A DNA stretch of 64,000 bases from Microbispora sp. NBC_01189 (GCF_036010665.1 NZ_CP108581.1:4755501-4819500), one strand, 5' to 3'. Positions 27,331 through 36,815 are shown, counted from the first letter of the stretch. Numbers and translations are program-made. The notes: generated from the letters alone by a model not told the origin.

Positions 27331-28049
27331 TTCGCCTACATCGTCTGGCGCTCCCCCCTGAGCTGGCCGAGAAACTCCACGACCGCACCAGGAGGCTGCG
27401 GGAGAAACAGGCGGACGGCTCGGCGGCGCGTGCCGACTGGAAGTCCGCCAGACGCATTCGAGGGCAGTTGACGCACCATCTCACCGAAATGGCCACAGGC
27501 ATCAGACGATGCATGTACTGCGGTGACGGGCTCGGAACGGATATCGACCACTTCGAGCCGCTCGCCGAGGCTCCGTTACGCGCTTTCGACTGGCCCAATC
27601 ATCTGCTGGCGTGCTCCCACTGCAACAGCCATCAGAAGCGGGAGTCGTTTCCCCGGGACGAGGACGGCACCACGCTGCTTGTCGATCCTTCCGCCGAGGA
27701 TCCATACGAGCACCTGGAACTCGTACTCAGCACCGGCGTCTACGAGGCGTTGACATCGCGGGGAGGCGTGACGATCGGAGTCTTCGGTCTCAACCGAGCC
27801 GATCTGGTCCGGGGCCGCGCGTCCGCATTTGTCCGTACCGTTTCCATGCTCCGCGACCGCGCCAGGCTGCTTCAGTCGAGCGACCACGAGGAGGCGGCGG
27901 AGATCGCCGCGTCGTTGCGTGACCAGCCGTTCGCCGACGTGCTCTACGCCATGCTTCGCTACAGGGACATGCCCGGAGCGGACCGTGTCCTACGTGGCGG
28001 GGAGGTCGTCGACGCGCTGGCAGACCCGGCCCTGCACCTGTGGTCCTAG
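27327..28049 (+). CDS. HNH endonuclease (PtuB-like) of the Septu-type pair
   Basis: 240 residues. The HNH core is around residues 62-104: a CxxC zinc site (C62, C65 in CMYCG), D74-H75 (TDIDHFEP), N91-H92 (WPNHLLACSHCNSHQK) and the second CxxC (C96, C99) followed by Asn-Ser and Lys. This is the IDHF...N.LL.C..CN..K pattern of PtuB and related TIGR02646-like nucleases. Its start lies inside the ATPase stop (ATGA), so the two are made together. It would cut nucleic acid upon activation by the ATPase; the target in Septu has been reported as DNA or tRNA depending on system, and is unknown here. No third gene follows. Confidence 0.8.
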   Translation: MIRLHRLALPPELAEKLHDRTRRLREKQADGSAARADWKSARRIRGQLTHHLTEMATGIRRCMYCGDGLGTDIDHFEPLAEAPLRAFDWPNHLLACSHCNSHQKRESFPRDEDGTTLLVDPSAEDPYEHLELVLSTGVYEALTSRGGVTIGVFGLNRADLVRGRASAFVRTVSMLRDRARLLQSSDHEEAAEIAASLRDQPFADVLYAMLRYRDMPGADRVLRGGEVVDALADPALHLWS

Positions 28050-28092
28050 GCGACACGCCTGCTCGGCTGGGTTCTTGGATGGAAAACGTTCA

Positions 28093-28115
28093 GGCCGGCC
28101 CGAGTGGGGCCGGCC
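28093..28115. terminator. Bidirectional terminator-like hairpin between ptuB-like gene and katG
   Basis: Perfect 9-bp arms GGCCGGCCC (28093-28101) and GGGCCGGCC (28107-28115), 5-nt loop, placed between two convergent genes. No T-run follows, as is common in high-GC actinomycetes. Confidence 0.65.
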
Positions 28116-28130
28116 CGAATGGTGGTGATA

Positions 28131-30380
<2,250 letters not shown>

Positions 30381-30397
30381 TCAGCGGATCATGGGGC

Positions 30398-30835
30398 TCA
30401 GGAGCTGCGGGCGCTGGAACAACCGGGGCACAGGCCCCAGTAGATGACCTCGGCCTCGTCGATGGCGAAGCCGTGGTCGTCCGAAGAGGTCAGGCAGGGG
30501 GCCTCGCCGACCGCGCAGTCGACGTCCGCGACGACACCGCAGGACCGGCAAACGATGTGGTGATGGTTGTCCCCGACGCGGCCCTCGAACCGAGCCGGGC
30601 TGCCGGCCGGCTCGATGCGGCGGATGAGTCCCGCCGAGGTGAGCGCGTGGAGGGCCTCGTACACGGCCTGGAGAGAGATGTGGCCCACGCGGTCACGGAC
30701 CCCAGACGCGATCGTCTCGACGTCGAGGTGGTCGCCGTGCCGGACGGTCTCCAGCAGCGCGACACGGGCGGCCGTCACCCGCAGGCCGACGCCGCGCAGC
30801 TCCTCGGCGGTGGTCGGAGTCCTGGGTGCGGTCAT
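30398..30835 (-). CDS. furA: Fur-family repressor FurA of the katG operon
   Basis: 145 residues. The N-terminal winged helix (LRGVGLRVTAARVALLETVR; ISLQAVYEALHAL) is followed by the dimerisation/metal domain with DNHHHIVCRSCG and the second Cys pair CPGC near the C-terminus. FurA is a metal- and peroxide-sensing repressor of its own gene and katG. It lies immediately upstream of katG, both on the minus strand. A -10-like box lies only 6 nt before its ATG and an 11-bp palindrome covers the putative -35 (30860-30870), fitting leaderless transcription and autoregulation. Confidence 0.93.
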   Translation of the reverse strand: MTAPRTPTTAEELRGVGLRVTAARVALLETVRHGDHLDVETIASGVRDRVGHISLQAVYEALHALTSAGLIRRIEPAGSPARFEGRVGDNHHHIVCRSCGVVADVDCAVGEAPCLTSSDDHGFAIDEAEVIYWGLCPGCSSARSS

Positions 30836-30841
30836 GACGCC

Positions 30842-30871
30842 AACCTATCGCCCTAAACATGAACAGTTCAA
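30842..30871 (-). promoter_or_regulatory. furA-katG promoter with FurA-box-like palindrome
   Basis: Minus strand: TTGAAC (30871-30866), 18 nt, TAGGTT (30847-30842), then 6 nt to the furA ATG, predicting a leaderless mRNA. The perfect palindrome TGAACAGTTCA (30860-30870) overlaps the -35 in an A/T-rich stretch and is the best FurA operator candidate. Confidence 0.55.
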
Positions 30872-31028
30872 GTCATCGAATCATCCAAGTTTGTGACATT
30901 AAGGGTAACGTCCGCACCTGCCCGCCCCTGCCCGCGCGACGGCCTGGAGTCCCCTGGGGAAGCCGGGACGCCTGTGCCGTGCGGACACGCCGGTGAAAAA
31001 CGTCGTGCGACTCGTCGAGCGGCCTCGC

Positions 31029-31034
31029 TAGGGT
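31029..31034 (+). promoter_or_regulatory. -10 box of the erm leader
   Basis: TAGGGT lies 7 nt before the ATG of the 13-codon leader ORF, as expected for a leaderless transcript beginning at or near that ATG. A TGCGAC hexamer 17 nt further upstream (31006-31011) could serve as -35. Confidence 0.45.
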
Positions 31035-31041
31035 GACGCTC

Positions 31042-31083
31042 ATGCTCGCCTTCCCGTGCTTCGTACGGATCCGCCGCTCCTAG
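31042..31083 (+). CDS. Leader peptide of the erm gene (13 codons)
   Basis: ATG at 31042 to TAG at 31081-31083 encodes MLAFPCFVRIRRS. Such short ORFs precede inducible erm genes, where a macrolide-bound ribosome stalls while making the leader and remodels the downstream hairpins. The peptide contains Arg-Ile-Arg(-Arg), which fits the Arg/Lys-X-Arg/Lys type of macrolide-dependent arrest motif. The last codons and stop lie inside a hairpin (31071-31089). The erm start is 114 bp downstream. No homologue is claimed; assignment rests on position, size, motif and RNA structure. Confidence 0.55.
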   Translation: MLAFPCFVRIRRS

Positions 31084-31089
31084 CGGCGG
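31071..31089 (+). promoter_or_regulatory. Hairpin 1 of the erm attenuator
   Basis: CCGCCGCT (31071-31078), loop CCT, AGCGGCGG (31082-31089): a perfect 8-bp stem overlapping the leader ORF's last codons and stop. A ribosome stalled on the leader would prevent it forming. Its left part (GCTCC 31076-31080) is also complementary to the erm RBS region (GGAGC 31186-31190). Confidence 0.55.
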
Positions 31090-31165
31090 ACCGGCCCGGT
31101 ACCTTCCTCTGCTCGGCTCCGCCGCCATCGGTGTCCCACGCCGGTGCGGCGCTTCGTGCTGCCCG

Positions 31166-31190
31166 GCTCCGATCGCGTGATTCGCGGAGC
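31166..31190 (+). promoter_or_regulatory. RBS-masking hairpin in front of erm
   Basis: GCTCCG (31166-31171) pairs with CGGAGC (31185-31190), hiding the GGAG Shine-Dalgarno core 8 nt before the erm ATG. A second GCTCCG at 31116-31121 offers an alternative partner, giving the mutually exclusive pairings typical of translational attenuation. Confidence 0.5.
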
Positions 31191-31197
31191 GACTTTC

Positions 31198-31977
31198 ATG
31201 GTTCATCAGGGCGGACGACAGGAACTCGGGCAGAACTTCCTCGTCGACGATGCGGTCATCGCCCATATCGGCGATCTCGTCGCGGAGACGACCGGCCCGA
31301 TCGTCGAGCTCGGCGCGGGAGACGGGGCGCTCACGCTGCCCCTGAGCCGGTACGGCAGGCCGGTGACGGCGGTGGAGATCGATCCCCGGCGGGCGGGCCG
31401 GCTGGCCCGGCATGTCCCGCCGAACGTCGAGGTCGTCAACGCCGACATCCTGCGGTTCCGGTTCCCCGGCCATCCTCATGTGGTCGTCGGGAACGTGCCG
31501 TTCCATCTCACGACCTCGATCATGCGACGGCTTCTCGCCGCGAACGGCTGGGAGGAGGCGGTGCTGCTGGTCCAGTGGGAGGTCGCCAGGCGACGGGCCG
31601 GAGTCGGCGGAGCCAGCATGCTCACGGCCGTCTGGTGGCCCTGGTACGAGTTCGAGGTGCGTTCGAGGGTGCCGGCGCGGGCGTTCCGGCCGGCTCCCTC
31701 CGTCGACGGCGGCCTGCTCAGCATCAGGCGGAGGCCGGTGCCCCTGGTCGGCGAACGGGGTCCGTACCAGGACTTCGTGCGGCGGGTCTTCACCGGGCGC
31801 GGGCGCGGTCTCCTGGAGATCGTCGAACGCGCCGGGCGCGTGGACCGCCAGGCCGTGCGGGACTGGGCACGCGCCACGCGCGTGAAGCCGTACGCGCTGC
31901 CGAAGGACCTCAGCGCCGAGCAGTGGGCCTCCCTGTGGCGTGACACGGTGCCGGCCTGTGGACGAGCCCGGCCCTGA
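31198..31977 (+). CDS. erm: Erm-type 23S rRNA (adenine-N6) methyltransferase
   Basis: 259 residues from ATG 31198 (MVHQGGRQELGQNFLVDD). It is expected to methylate A2058 (E. coli numbering) of 23S rRNA and confer macrolide-lincosamide-streptogramin B resistance. Motifs are GQNFLVD (motif X), VELGAGDGALTLPLS (SAM motif I), AVEIDPRR (II), NADILRF (III) and VVGNVPFHLTTSI (motif IV). The NVPFH form, with P-F rather than P-Y, is Erm-like and argues against KsgA. AFRPAPSVDGG is also family-typical. The short C-terminus lacks the repeats of ErmE. An upstream leader ORF and hairpins suggest antibiotic induction. There is no macrolide biosynthetic cluster in the window, so intrinsic resistance is likelier than self-protection. 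Confidence 0.88.
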   Translation: MVHQGGRQELGQNFLVDDAVIAHIGDLVAETTGPIVELGAGDGALTLPLSRYGRPVTAVEIDPRRAGRLARHVPPNVEVVNADILRFRFPGHPHVVVGNVPFHLTTSIMRRLLAANGWEEAVLLVQWEVARRRAGVGGASMLTAVWWPWYEFEVRSRVPARAFRPAPSVDGGLLSIRRRPVPLVGERGPYQDFVRRVFTGRGRGLLEIVERAGRVDRQAVRDWARATRVKPYALPKDLSAEQWASLWRDTVPACGRARP

Positions 31978-32182
31978 GGGCGGTCCCGGTCGTCTCGATG
32001 AGCCGGTTATCCACAGAGCGGCGTTCGGGTGGGACGCCTGGCGCGGAAATGGCGCAGGCTGTGCACCGCGGCGATCGGAGGAGCGGCCGGCGCGGTGTGC
32101 GACCGTTCCTCCGGCACTTCCCGCGGCGGATCGCGCGGCCGTTCCGGCGGTCCGCGTACGCAGCACCCTTCGAGGAGGAGCC

Positions 32183-33319
32183 ATGCGTATCACCTATCCC
32201 GTGCCCCCGCAGACCTCGTCGGTCTTCGTCGTGGTCACCGACCGCACGCCGGCCGACCTTTCGTCGGTCGTGCCCTGGCGGATGGGCCCGGCCCATCGGC
32301 GGAGCGCGAGGGAGGCGCTCGGAACGCCCCGGCTGGCGGTGGAGGCGTTCCGCTCGGCCCGGTCTCCCTGGCGGCGGATCGACCTGGGCCGTGACGACCT
32401 GAAACAGGTGCGGCGCGCTCGTCACCACGTCATGGTGACGAGCACGGCACCTGTAGGGGAGCAACCCGAGGCGGCGCAGGTCGCCCGGGCGGCCGCGCGG
32501 GCGGTGGCGGAGGCCTGCCGCGGCACGCTGTACGACCCGCTTGTCGGCAGGATGGTCTATCACTGCGCCGAGTGCCCGGGGGAGCGCGAGGGCTTCGATC
32601 TCGGCGACGACTGGCTGGGCTGGAGGTTGTCGTGCGCGGACCCCGAGGCCGCATGCGCAGGCGGCGCCGACCCCGGTGGCGGGACTGGCACCGTCCCCGG
32701 TGACGGCACGAGTGACGGCACGTGCGGCGGCCCTGGTGAGGGCACGGGTGACGGTGTCTGTCCCGAGGCCGGGGGTGTCGAGGAGGCCGTGGACACCGTG
32801 GACACCGCGAGGGCGAGCGGTTGCGCCTGTCTCGTCGCGATGTCGCGGGGGCTGCGGCGCTTCGGGCTTCCGGAGATCACGCTGACCGGGCTCGCCTGCG
32901 TGCACAGCCTCTGCGCGGTCACCGCGCTGCGGACCGCCGCCGAAGCGCTGCTGGAGGGCCACCTCACCTGGCTCTCGAGGAGTCCCCAGGCGCCCTTCCG
33001 CAGCATCGATCACCGCCTGCGCCTGGCCGGAGCCGAGTACGCGGTCGTCTCCGCCGGGTGGGGCGAGGCAGAAGAGCGACCGAGCGTGGCGGGCTCGGAG
33101 TACGCGGTCGTCTCCGCCGGGTGGGGGGAAGGCGAGCGGCTACGTGTGGCCGGGACCGAGTCCGACGCCTCGCTCGGCTGGCCGGGCCCGGGAGACCTTC
33201 TCCGGGTGCGGCTCGCCCCGGAGGCCGCCGCCTGTTCCTGCCTCAGGCCCGGTCGGCCGGGAGGCGAGAACGGCGGAAACCGCCATCCGCACCACACGCC
33301 CGGCCTGCTGGTGGCCTGA
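32183..33319 (+). CDS. Unrecognised Cys/Gly-rich protein with internal duplication
   Basis: 378 residues from ATG 32183 with an excellent RBS (GAGGAGG). I do not recognise the family. The N-terminal ~110 residues (YPVPPQTSSVFVVVTDRTPADLS...; DDLKQVRRARHHVMV) look globular. At ~140-160 there is a Cys-containing segment (YHCAECPG) and at ~165-200 a low-complexity Gly/Asp/Thr stretch. A Cys-rich part follows (GCACLVAMSRGLRRFGLPEITLTGLACVHSLCAV). EYAVVSAGWGE occurs twice, from a 29-bp exact DNA repeat at 33035-33063 and 33098-33126. The phrase VVVTDRTPADLS and a later long helix suggest a soluble cytoplasmic protein. There are no informative neighbours; erm ends 205 bp upstream. Confidence 0.7.
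   Translation: MRITYPVPPQTSSVFVVVTDRTPADLSSVVPWRMGPAHRRSAREALGTPRLAVEAFRSARSPWRRIDLGRDDLKQVRRARHHVMVTSTAPVGEQPEAAQVARAAARAVAEACRGTLYDPLVGRMVYHCAECPGEREGFDLGDDWLGWRLSCADPEAACAGGADPGGGTGTVPGDGTSDGTCGGPGEGTGDGVCPEAGGVEEAVDTVDTARASGCACLVAMSRGLRRFGLPEITLTGLACVHSLCAVTALRTAAEALLEGHLTWLSRSPQAPFRSIDHRLRLAGAEYAVVSAGWGEAEERPSVAGSEYAVVSAGWGEGERLRVAGTESDASLGWPGPGDLLRVRLAPEAAACSCLRPGRPGGENGGNRHPHHTPGLLVA
33035..33126 (+). repeat. 29-bp direct repeat inside the unknown Cys-rich gene
   Basis: The identical 29 bases at 33035-33063 and 33098-33126 start 63 bp (21 codons) apart, so both copies are in frame. They encode EYAVVSAGW twice, followed by related residues, indicating a recent in-frame duplication. Confidence 0.9.
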
Positions 33320-33372
33320 CCCGCGGAGCGCGCCGGGCCGGCCGGGGGCGTGACACCGCCACGTGGGCGCGG

Positions 33373-33780
33373 TCAGCCGGGCCGGACCGGTTGCGGTTCC
33401 TTCGTGGCCCGGCTGTCGAAGGCGGCCCGCGCGGCCTCGATCTCGCCGACGTGCGTCTCCGACCACATCCGGATGCCCTCCATCAGCACGACCAGGCTGT
33501 GCCCGAGATCGCTCAGTTCGTACTCCACCCGGGGAGGAATCGTGGGATACACGGTCCGGATGACCATCCCGTCGCGCTCCATCACGCGCAGCGTCTGGGT
33601 GAGGCTTTTCTGCGTGATCCCGTCGAGCCTGCGCCGCAGCGCGCCGAATCTGACCGGGCCGTCGCGCAGGGCGTCCACGAGCAGGCAGGTCCACTTGTTC
33701 GCGATGCTGTCCAGCACTTTGCGGGAGGCGCAGTCGCGCAGGTACGCGTCCGCCGCGCCCCGGGGACGCAGCCGTGACAT
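33373..33780 (-). CDS. HxlR-family transcriptional regulator
   Basis: 135 residues from ATG 33780 (MSRLRPRGAADAYLRDCASRKVL). An upstream in-frame Met at 33876 would read through the operator-like region and is less likely. The winged-helix core is KVLDSIANKWTCLLVDALRDGPVRFGALRRRLDGITQKSLTQTLRVMERDGMV, then PRVEYELSDLGHSLVVLMEGI: the classic HxlR pattern including the early Cys (RDCASRKVL) often used for redox or electrophile sensing. It is divergent from a quinone-reductase-like gene, the usual HxlR/QorR-type pair, and an A/T-rich palindrome sits between them. Confidence 0.9.
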   Translation of the reverse strand: MSRLRPRGAADAYLRDCASRKVLDSIANKWTCLLVDALRDGPVRFGALRRRLDGITQKSLTQTLRVMERDGMVIRTVYPTIPPRVEYELSDLGHSLVVLMEGIRMWSETHVGEIEAARAAFDSRATKEPQPVRPG

Positions 33781-33791
33781 GGTTTCCACAA

Positions 33792-33805
33792 GGTACCTAT
33801 ATACC
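33792..33805. promoter_or_regulatory. HxlR operator candidate
   Basis: GGTACCTATATACC (GGTA...TACC inverted repeat), followed 9 nt on by a related GGTGCC (33811-33816). It lies 12 bp upstream of the hxlR-type start, in the only A/T-rich part of the divergent intergenic region. Confidence 0.5.
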
Positions 33806-33920
33806 GGAAAGGTGCCTTCTTTCCATCGGATACGGGGTCGTCCACGCTTGATCGCGATGAGGGGGCCGCCGGACACGCTGGACGGCGCCCGCGGCCAGTG
33901 CGGCAGGTGAGGAGAACGCG

Positions 33921-34853
33921 ATGAGAGCAGTCACGCAGTCGGCCTTCGGAGAGCCGTCCGTCCTCCGGGTGACCGAGGTGGACCGGTCGGCACCGGGCCC
34001 GGGACAGGTCCTGGTCAGGGTGGAGGCGGCGGCGTACAACCCCGTCGACGCCGCGGTGCGGGCGGGAGCCTTCCCGTTGCTCGGCGACCCGCCGTTCACC
34101 GTGGGCTGGGACGTGTCGGGAGTGGTGGAGGAGGCCGGGCCGGGGGTGTCCGCCTTCGCTCCGGGAGACGAGGTGCTCGGGCTGCTCGGCTTCCCCGCCG
34201 CCGGCAACGCGTACGCGGAGTACGTGCTCGCCTCGCCGAACGAGATCGTCCGCAGGCCGGCCGGCCTGACGGCGCAGCAGGCGGCGGGGCTGCCACTGGC
34301 GGGCCTCACCGCGTGGCAGGCACTGGCCGGCATCGCCCGGATCGAGGAGGGCGACCGGGTGCTCGTCCACCGCGCCGCCGGGGGCGTGGGTCACCTGGCG
34401 GTCCAGATCGCCAAGGCGCGCGGCGCGTACGTCGTCGGCACCGCACGGGCGGGCAAGCACGAGTTCCTGCGTGGTCTGGGCGCCGACGCCCTGATCGACT
34501 ACACCGCGGAGGACTTCGTGACGGCCGCCGGGCCGGTGGACGTCGTCCTCGACCTGGTGGGTGGTGAGTACGGACAGCGCTCGGCGGCGGCACTGAGGCC
34601 GGGCGGCCTGCTGGTCTCGGCGCTGGGCGGCAACCCGGGCATCACCCCGGAGGAGGCGGCCGCGCTCGGCGTCCGGCTTCAGGTCGTCTCCGTGCGTCCC
34701 TCGGCGCACGATCTGGCGGAGCTGATCTCACTCGTCGAGGCGGGACGGCTCACGGTTCACGTGGATCTGACCGTGCCCCTGGCCGAGGCGGCGAAGGCCC
34801 ACGAGCAGGGGCAGGCCGGCCGGACCACCGGGAAGATCGTGCTGGTCCCCTGA
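33921..34853 (+). CDS. NADP-dependent quinone oxidoreductase-like protein (MDR family)
   Basis: 310 residues with a good RBS (GAGGAGA, 7 nt). A zinc-independent medium-chain reductase: N-terminal GroES-like part (MRAVTQSAFGEPSVLRVTEVD; VGWDVSGVVEEAGPGVSAFAPGDEV), then a Rossmann domain with LVHRAAGGVGHLAVQIAKARGAYVVGTA as cofactor loop. DALIDYTAEDF and LVDLVGGEYG-like strands follow, and the end is HEQGQAGRTTGKIVLVP. It has no structural zinc Cys cluster. Expected activity is reduction of quinones or alkenals with NADPH. Being divergent from HxlR suggests induction by the electrophile it detoxifies. Confidence 0.9.
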   Translation: MRAVTQSAFGEPSVLRVTEVDRSAPGPGQVLVRVEAAAYNPVDAAVRAGAFPLLGDPPFTVGWDVSGVVEEAGPGVSAFAPGDEVLGLLGFPAAGNAYAEYVLASPNEIVRRPAGLTAQQAAGLPLAGLTAWQALAGIARIEEGDRVLVHRAAGGVGHLAVQIAKARGAYVVGTARAGKHEFLRGLGADALIDYTAEDFVTAAGPVDVVLDLVGGEYGQRSAAALRPGGLLVSALGGNPGITPEEAAALGVRLQVVSVRPSAHDLAELISLVEAGRLTVHVDLTVPLAEAAKAHEQGQAGRTTGKIVLVP

Positions 34854-34918
34854 CCGGTCGAAGACAGCGCGGCGACGAGGGTGGGAACACCAGGGCGGTT
34901 TCCAGACGTCTGTGAGAT

Positions 34919-35854
34919 GTGATTCCTTTTGGTGCGATCGACGACGAGATCCGTGACGCGCGGGACCGCGCCCGCCGCCGCGACCAGCTCATGCGGCAGC
35001 GTGCGACTCTTCTCAACCAGATCGAGGAGGTTCGCGGCGTGCTGGCGGACCTGGAACGGCAGCTCGCCAAGGAGGACCGGGACGTCGCCAAGCTGGAGCA
35101 GGGCGGCTTCGCCGCCTTCCTGGCCGGACTGACCGGGAACAAGGAGGAGCGCCTCGCCCGGGAACGGGCCGAGGCGGTGGCGGCGCGCCAGCGGGTCGGC
35201 GGCCAGCGGTCCCGCCTGGAGTGGCTCAGCGGCGACCTGCGCACCGCCGACCAGTCACTCGCGGAGCTCGGCAACCCCCACCACGAGTTGGAGGTTCTGC
35301 TCGCGCGGAAGGAACGGATGCTGGTCGAGTCGGGCGATCCGCGCGGGCGGGAGCTCTCCGACATCGCCGCCCGGCTCGCGAACGTGACCGCCGACCTGCG
35401 CGAGCACGACGAGGCGCGGCAGGCGGGGGCGGCCGCGGGCCAGGCGGTCGGCTACGTCCTGCGGCACCTCGGGAGCGCGCGGGGCGCGTCGACCTGGGAC
35501 ATGTTCAGCAGCGGCGGCTTCGCCGACATGGTCGAGCACGGGCACCTGCGGCAGGCCGACGAGGCGGCCTGGCACGCCCAGGGCGCGCTCGACCGTTTCT
35601 CGCGGGAGCTCGCCGACGTCGGCGTGACCGCCGCGCCCCAGTTGCCGAAGGTCGACACCCGCTGGTTCGCCGACGTCTTCTTCGACAACATCATCACCGA
35701 CGCCATCAAGCACCAGCGGATCGCCCGTACGGGGGAGGCGGTGCGCGAGGTCGCCGAGTGGGTGGGGGGAATGGTCGGCGAACTGTCCGCCCGCTGCGGT
35801 CACCTGGCCCGGGAGCAGGAGTCCCTCGCCCGCCGCCGCGAGGAGCTGCTGTGA
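34919..35854 (+). CDS. Coiled-coil protein of unknown function
   Basis: 311 residues from GTG 34919. Residues ~10-110 are strongly heptad-like (RDQLMRQRATLLNQIEEVRGVLADLERQLAKEDRDVAKLEQ in short pieces), and a second helical region is ~115-165. A central segment (ASTWDMFSSGGFADMVEHGHLRQADEAAWHAQGALDRFSRELADV) and a C-terminal region (RWFADVFFDNIITDAIKHQRI; LAREQESLARRREELL) follow. No signal peptide or membrane helix is present. Similar uncharacterised actinobacterial proteins exist, but I assign no function. The MOSC gene begins 17 bp downstream, suggesting co-transcription. Confidence 0.8.
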   Translation: MIPFGAIDDEIRDARDRARRRDQLMRQRATLLNQIEEVRGVLADLERQLAKEDRDVAKLEQGGFAAFLAGLTGNKEERLARERAEAVAARQRVGGQRSRLEWLSGDLRTADQSLAELGNPHHELEVLLARKERMLVESGDPRGRELSDIAARLANVTADLREHDEARQAGAAAGQAVGYVLRHLGSARGASTWDMFSSGGFADMVEHGHLRQADEAAWHAQGALDRFSRELADVGVTAAPQLPKVDTRWFADVFFDNIITDAIKHQRIARTGEAVREVAEWVGGMVGELSARCGHLAREQESLARRREELL

Positions 35855-35871
35855 GCGGAGGAGGAACTGAG

Positions 35872-36414
35872 ATGGCCGGCAGCGTCACGGCGGTGAGCCG
35901 CAGCGCGACCCACACCTTCAGCAAGGCGCCCCTGGAGTCGGTCAGGCTGCTGCCCGGCCTGGGGGTGGAGGGGGACGCCCACTCCGGGGCCACGGTCAAG
36001 CACCGGTCGCGGGTCGCCCGCGATCCCAGCCAGCCCAACCTCCGCCAGGTGCATCTCGTCCACGCCGAACTGCACGACGAGTTGCGGGACGCGGGCTTCG
36101 CCGTACGGGCGGGGGACATGGGGGAGAACGTCACGACCAGGGGCGTGGACCTGCTCAGGCTGCCCACCGGGACGCGGCTGCACCTCGGCGACTCCGCCGT
36201 CGTGGAGGTGACCGGCCTGCGCAACCCCTGCGGCCAGCTCAACGGCCTCCAGGACGGGCTCATGAAGGCACTGCTGGGCCGGGACGAGGACGGTAACCTG
36301 GTGCGCAAGGCCGGGATCATGGGCGTCGTCGTGATGGGCGGCGAGGTCCGGCCGGGCGACCCGATCCGCGTCGAGCTGCCCGCCGGGCCCCATCACCCGC
36401 TCCAGCCGGTCTGA
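35872..36414 (+). CDS. MOSC-domain protein
   Basis: 180 residues from ATG 35872, chosen for the ideal RBS (GGAGGAGG, 7 nt) over the GTG at 35851 that overlaps the upstream stop. The MOSC (molybdenum cofactor sulfurase C-terminal) fold is seen in SATHTFSK, LGVEGDAHSG, RQVHLVHAELHDEL, RAGDMGENVTTRGVDL, VVEVTGLRNPCGQLNG with the conserved Cys, and VRPGDPIRVELP. MOSC proteins bind or transfer sulfur via this Cys, sometimes in molybdenum-dependent reductases such as YiiM-type. The substrate is unknown. Confidence 0.88.
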   Translation: MAGSVTAVSRSATHTFSKAPLESVRLLPGLGVEGDAHSGATVKHRSRVARDPSQPNLRQVHLVHAELHDELRDAGFAVRAGDMGENVTTRGVDLLRLPTGTRLHLGDSAVVEVTGLRNPCGQLNGLQDGLMKALLGRDEDGNLVRKAGIMGVVVMGGEVRPGDPIRVELPAGPHHPLQPV

Positions 36415-36470
36415 CGCCCTTCGCGGATCACGCCCGCCGGCCGGACCTCACCGAAGCTTGATTCCGCCGG

Positions 36471-36815
36471 TCAGTGGCCGTGCTCCTCGTGGTCATGGTC
36501 GTGGTCGTCCTCGTCTTCCAGCATGCCGTCCGACGGCTCGACCCCGAGCATCGCCTCCCGCGGTTCGACCTCGGTCACGTGCTCGACCAGGCCGAGCACG
36601 TGATCGGGCTCGATCAGCCACTGCAGGGCCGCCGCGCCCGTCTCGTCGGAGTTGACCAGTTCGATCTGCTCCTGCCGCTCGGCGTCGTCCAGTTCGGCCT
36701 GGGGGTCGCGGATCTCGGCGAGCGCCGCCGCCTGCAGCGCGTCCACATCGAGGACCTCGACCACCAGGTCGACGGTGAGCCGCAGATAGCGACCGGTGTC
36801 CGTTCCATCGCTCAT
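36471..36815 (-). CDS. Small acidic protein with His/Asp-rich tail
   Basis: 114 residues. The N-terminal ~90 residues appear soluble (RYLRLTVDLVVEVLDVDALQAAALAEI; GAAALQWLIEPDHVLGLVEHV). The last ~18 residues are a run of Asp, Glu and His (EDDHDHDHEEHGH), which could bind Ni, Zn or Co ions. I do not recognise the family. It lies 24 bp upstream of the ung stop on the same strand; ung is transcribed first, so it may be the last gene of an ung operon. Confidence 0.7.
   Translation of the reverse strand: MSDGTDTGRYLRLTVDLVVEVLDVDALQAAALAEIRDPQAELDDAERQEQIELVNSDETGAAALQWLIEPDHVLGLVEHVTEVEPREAMLGVEPSDGMLEDEDDHDHDHEEHGH

Noticed and set aside
31198-31977. KsgA-type 16S rRNA dimethyltransferase
   Set aside because: Motif IV is NVPFH rather than NIPY and an attenuator precedes the gene; Erm fits better.
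31042-31977. Macrolide biosynthetic cluster
   Set aside because: No polyketide synthase, sugar or tailoring genes in the window; erm alone does not indicate a cluster.
33036-33126. Possible CRISPR-like repeat
   Set aside because: Only two copies of a 29-bp repeat, in frame inside a coding sequence with one 34-bp gap; no array or cas gene.
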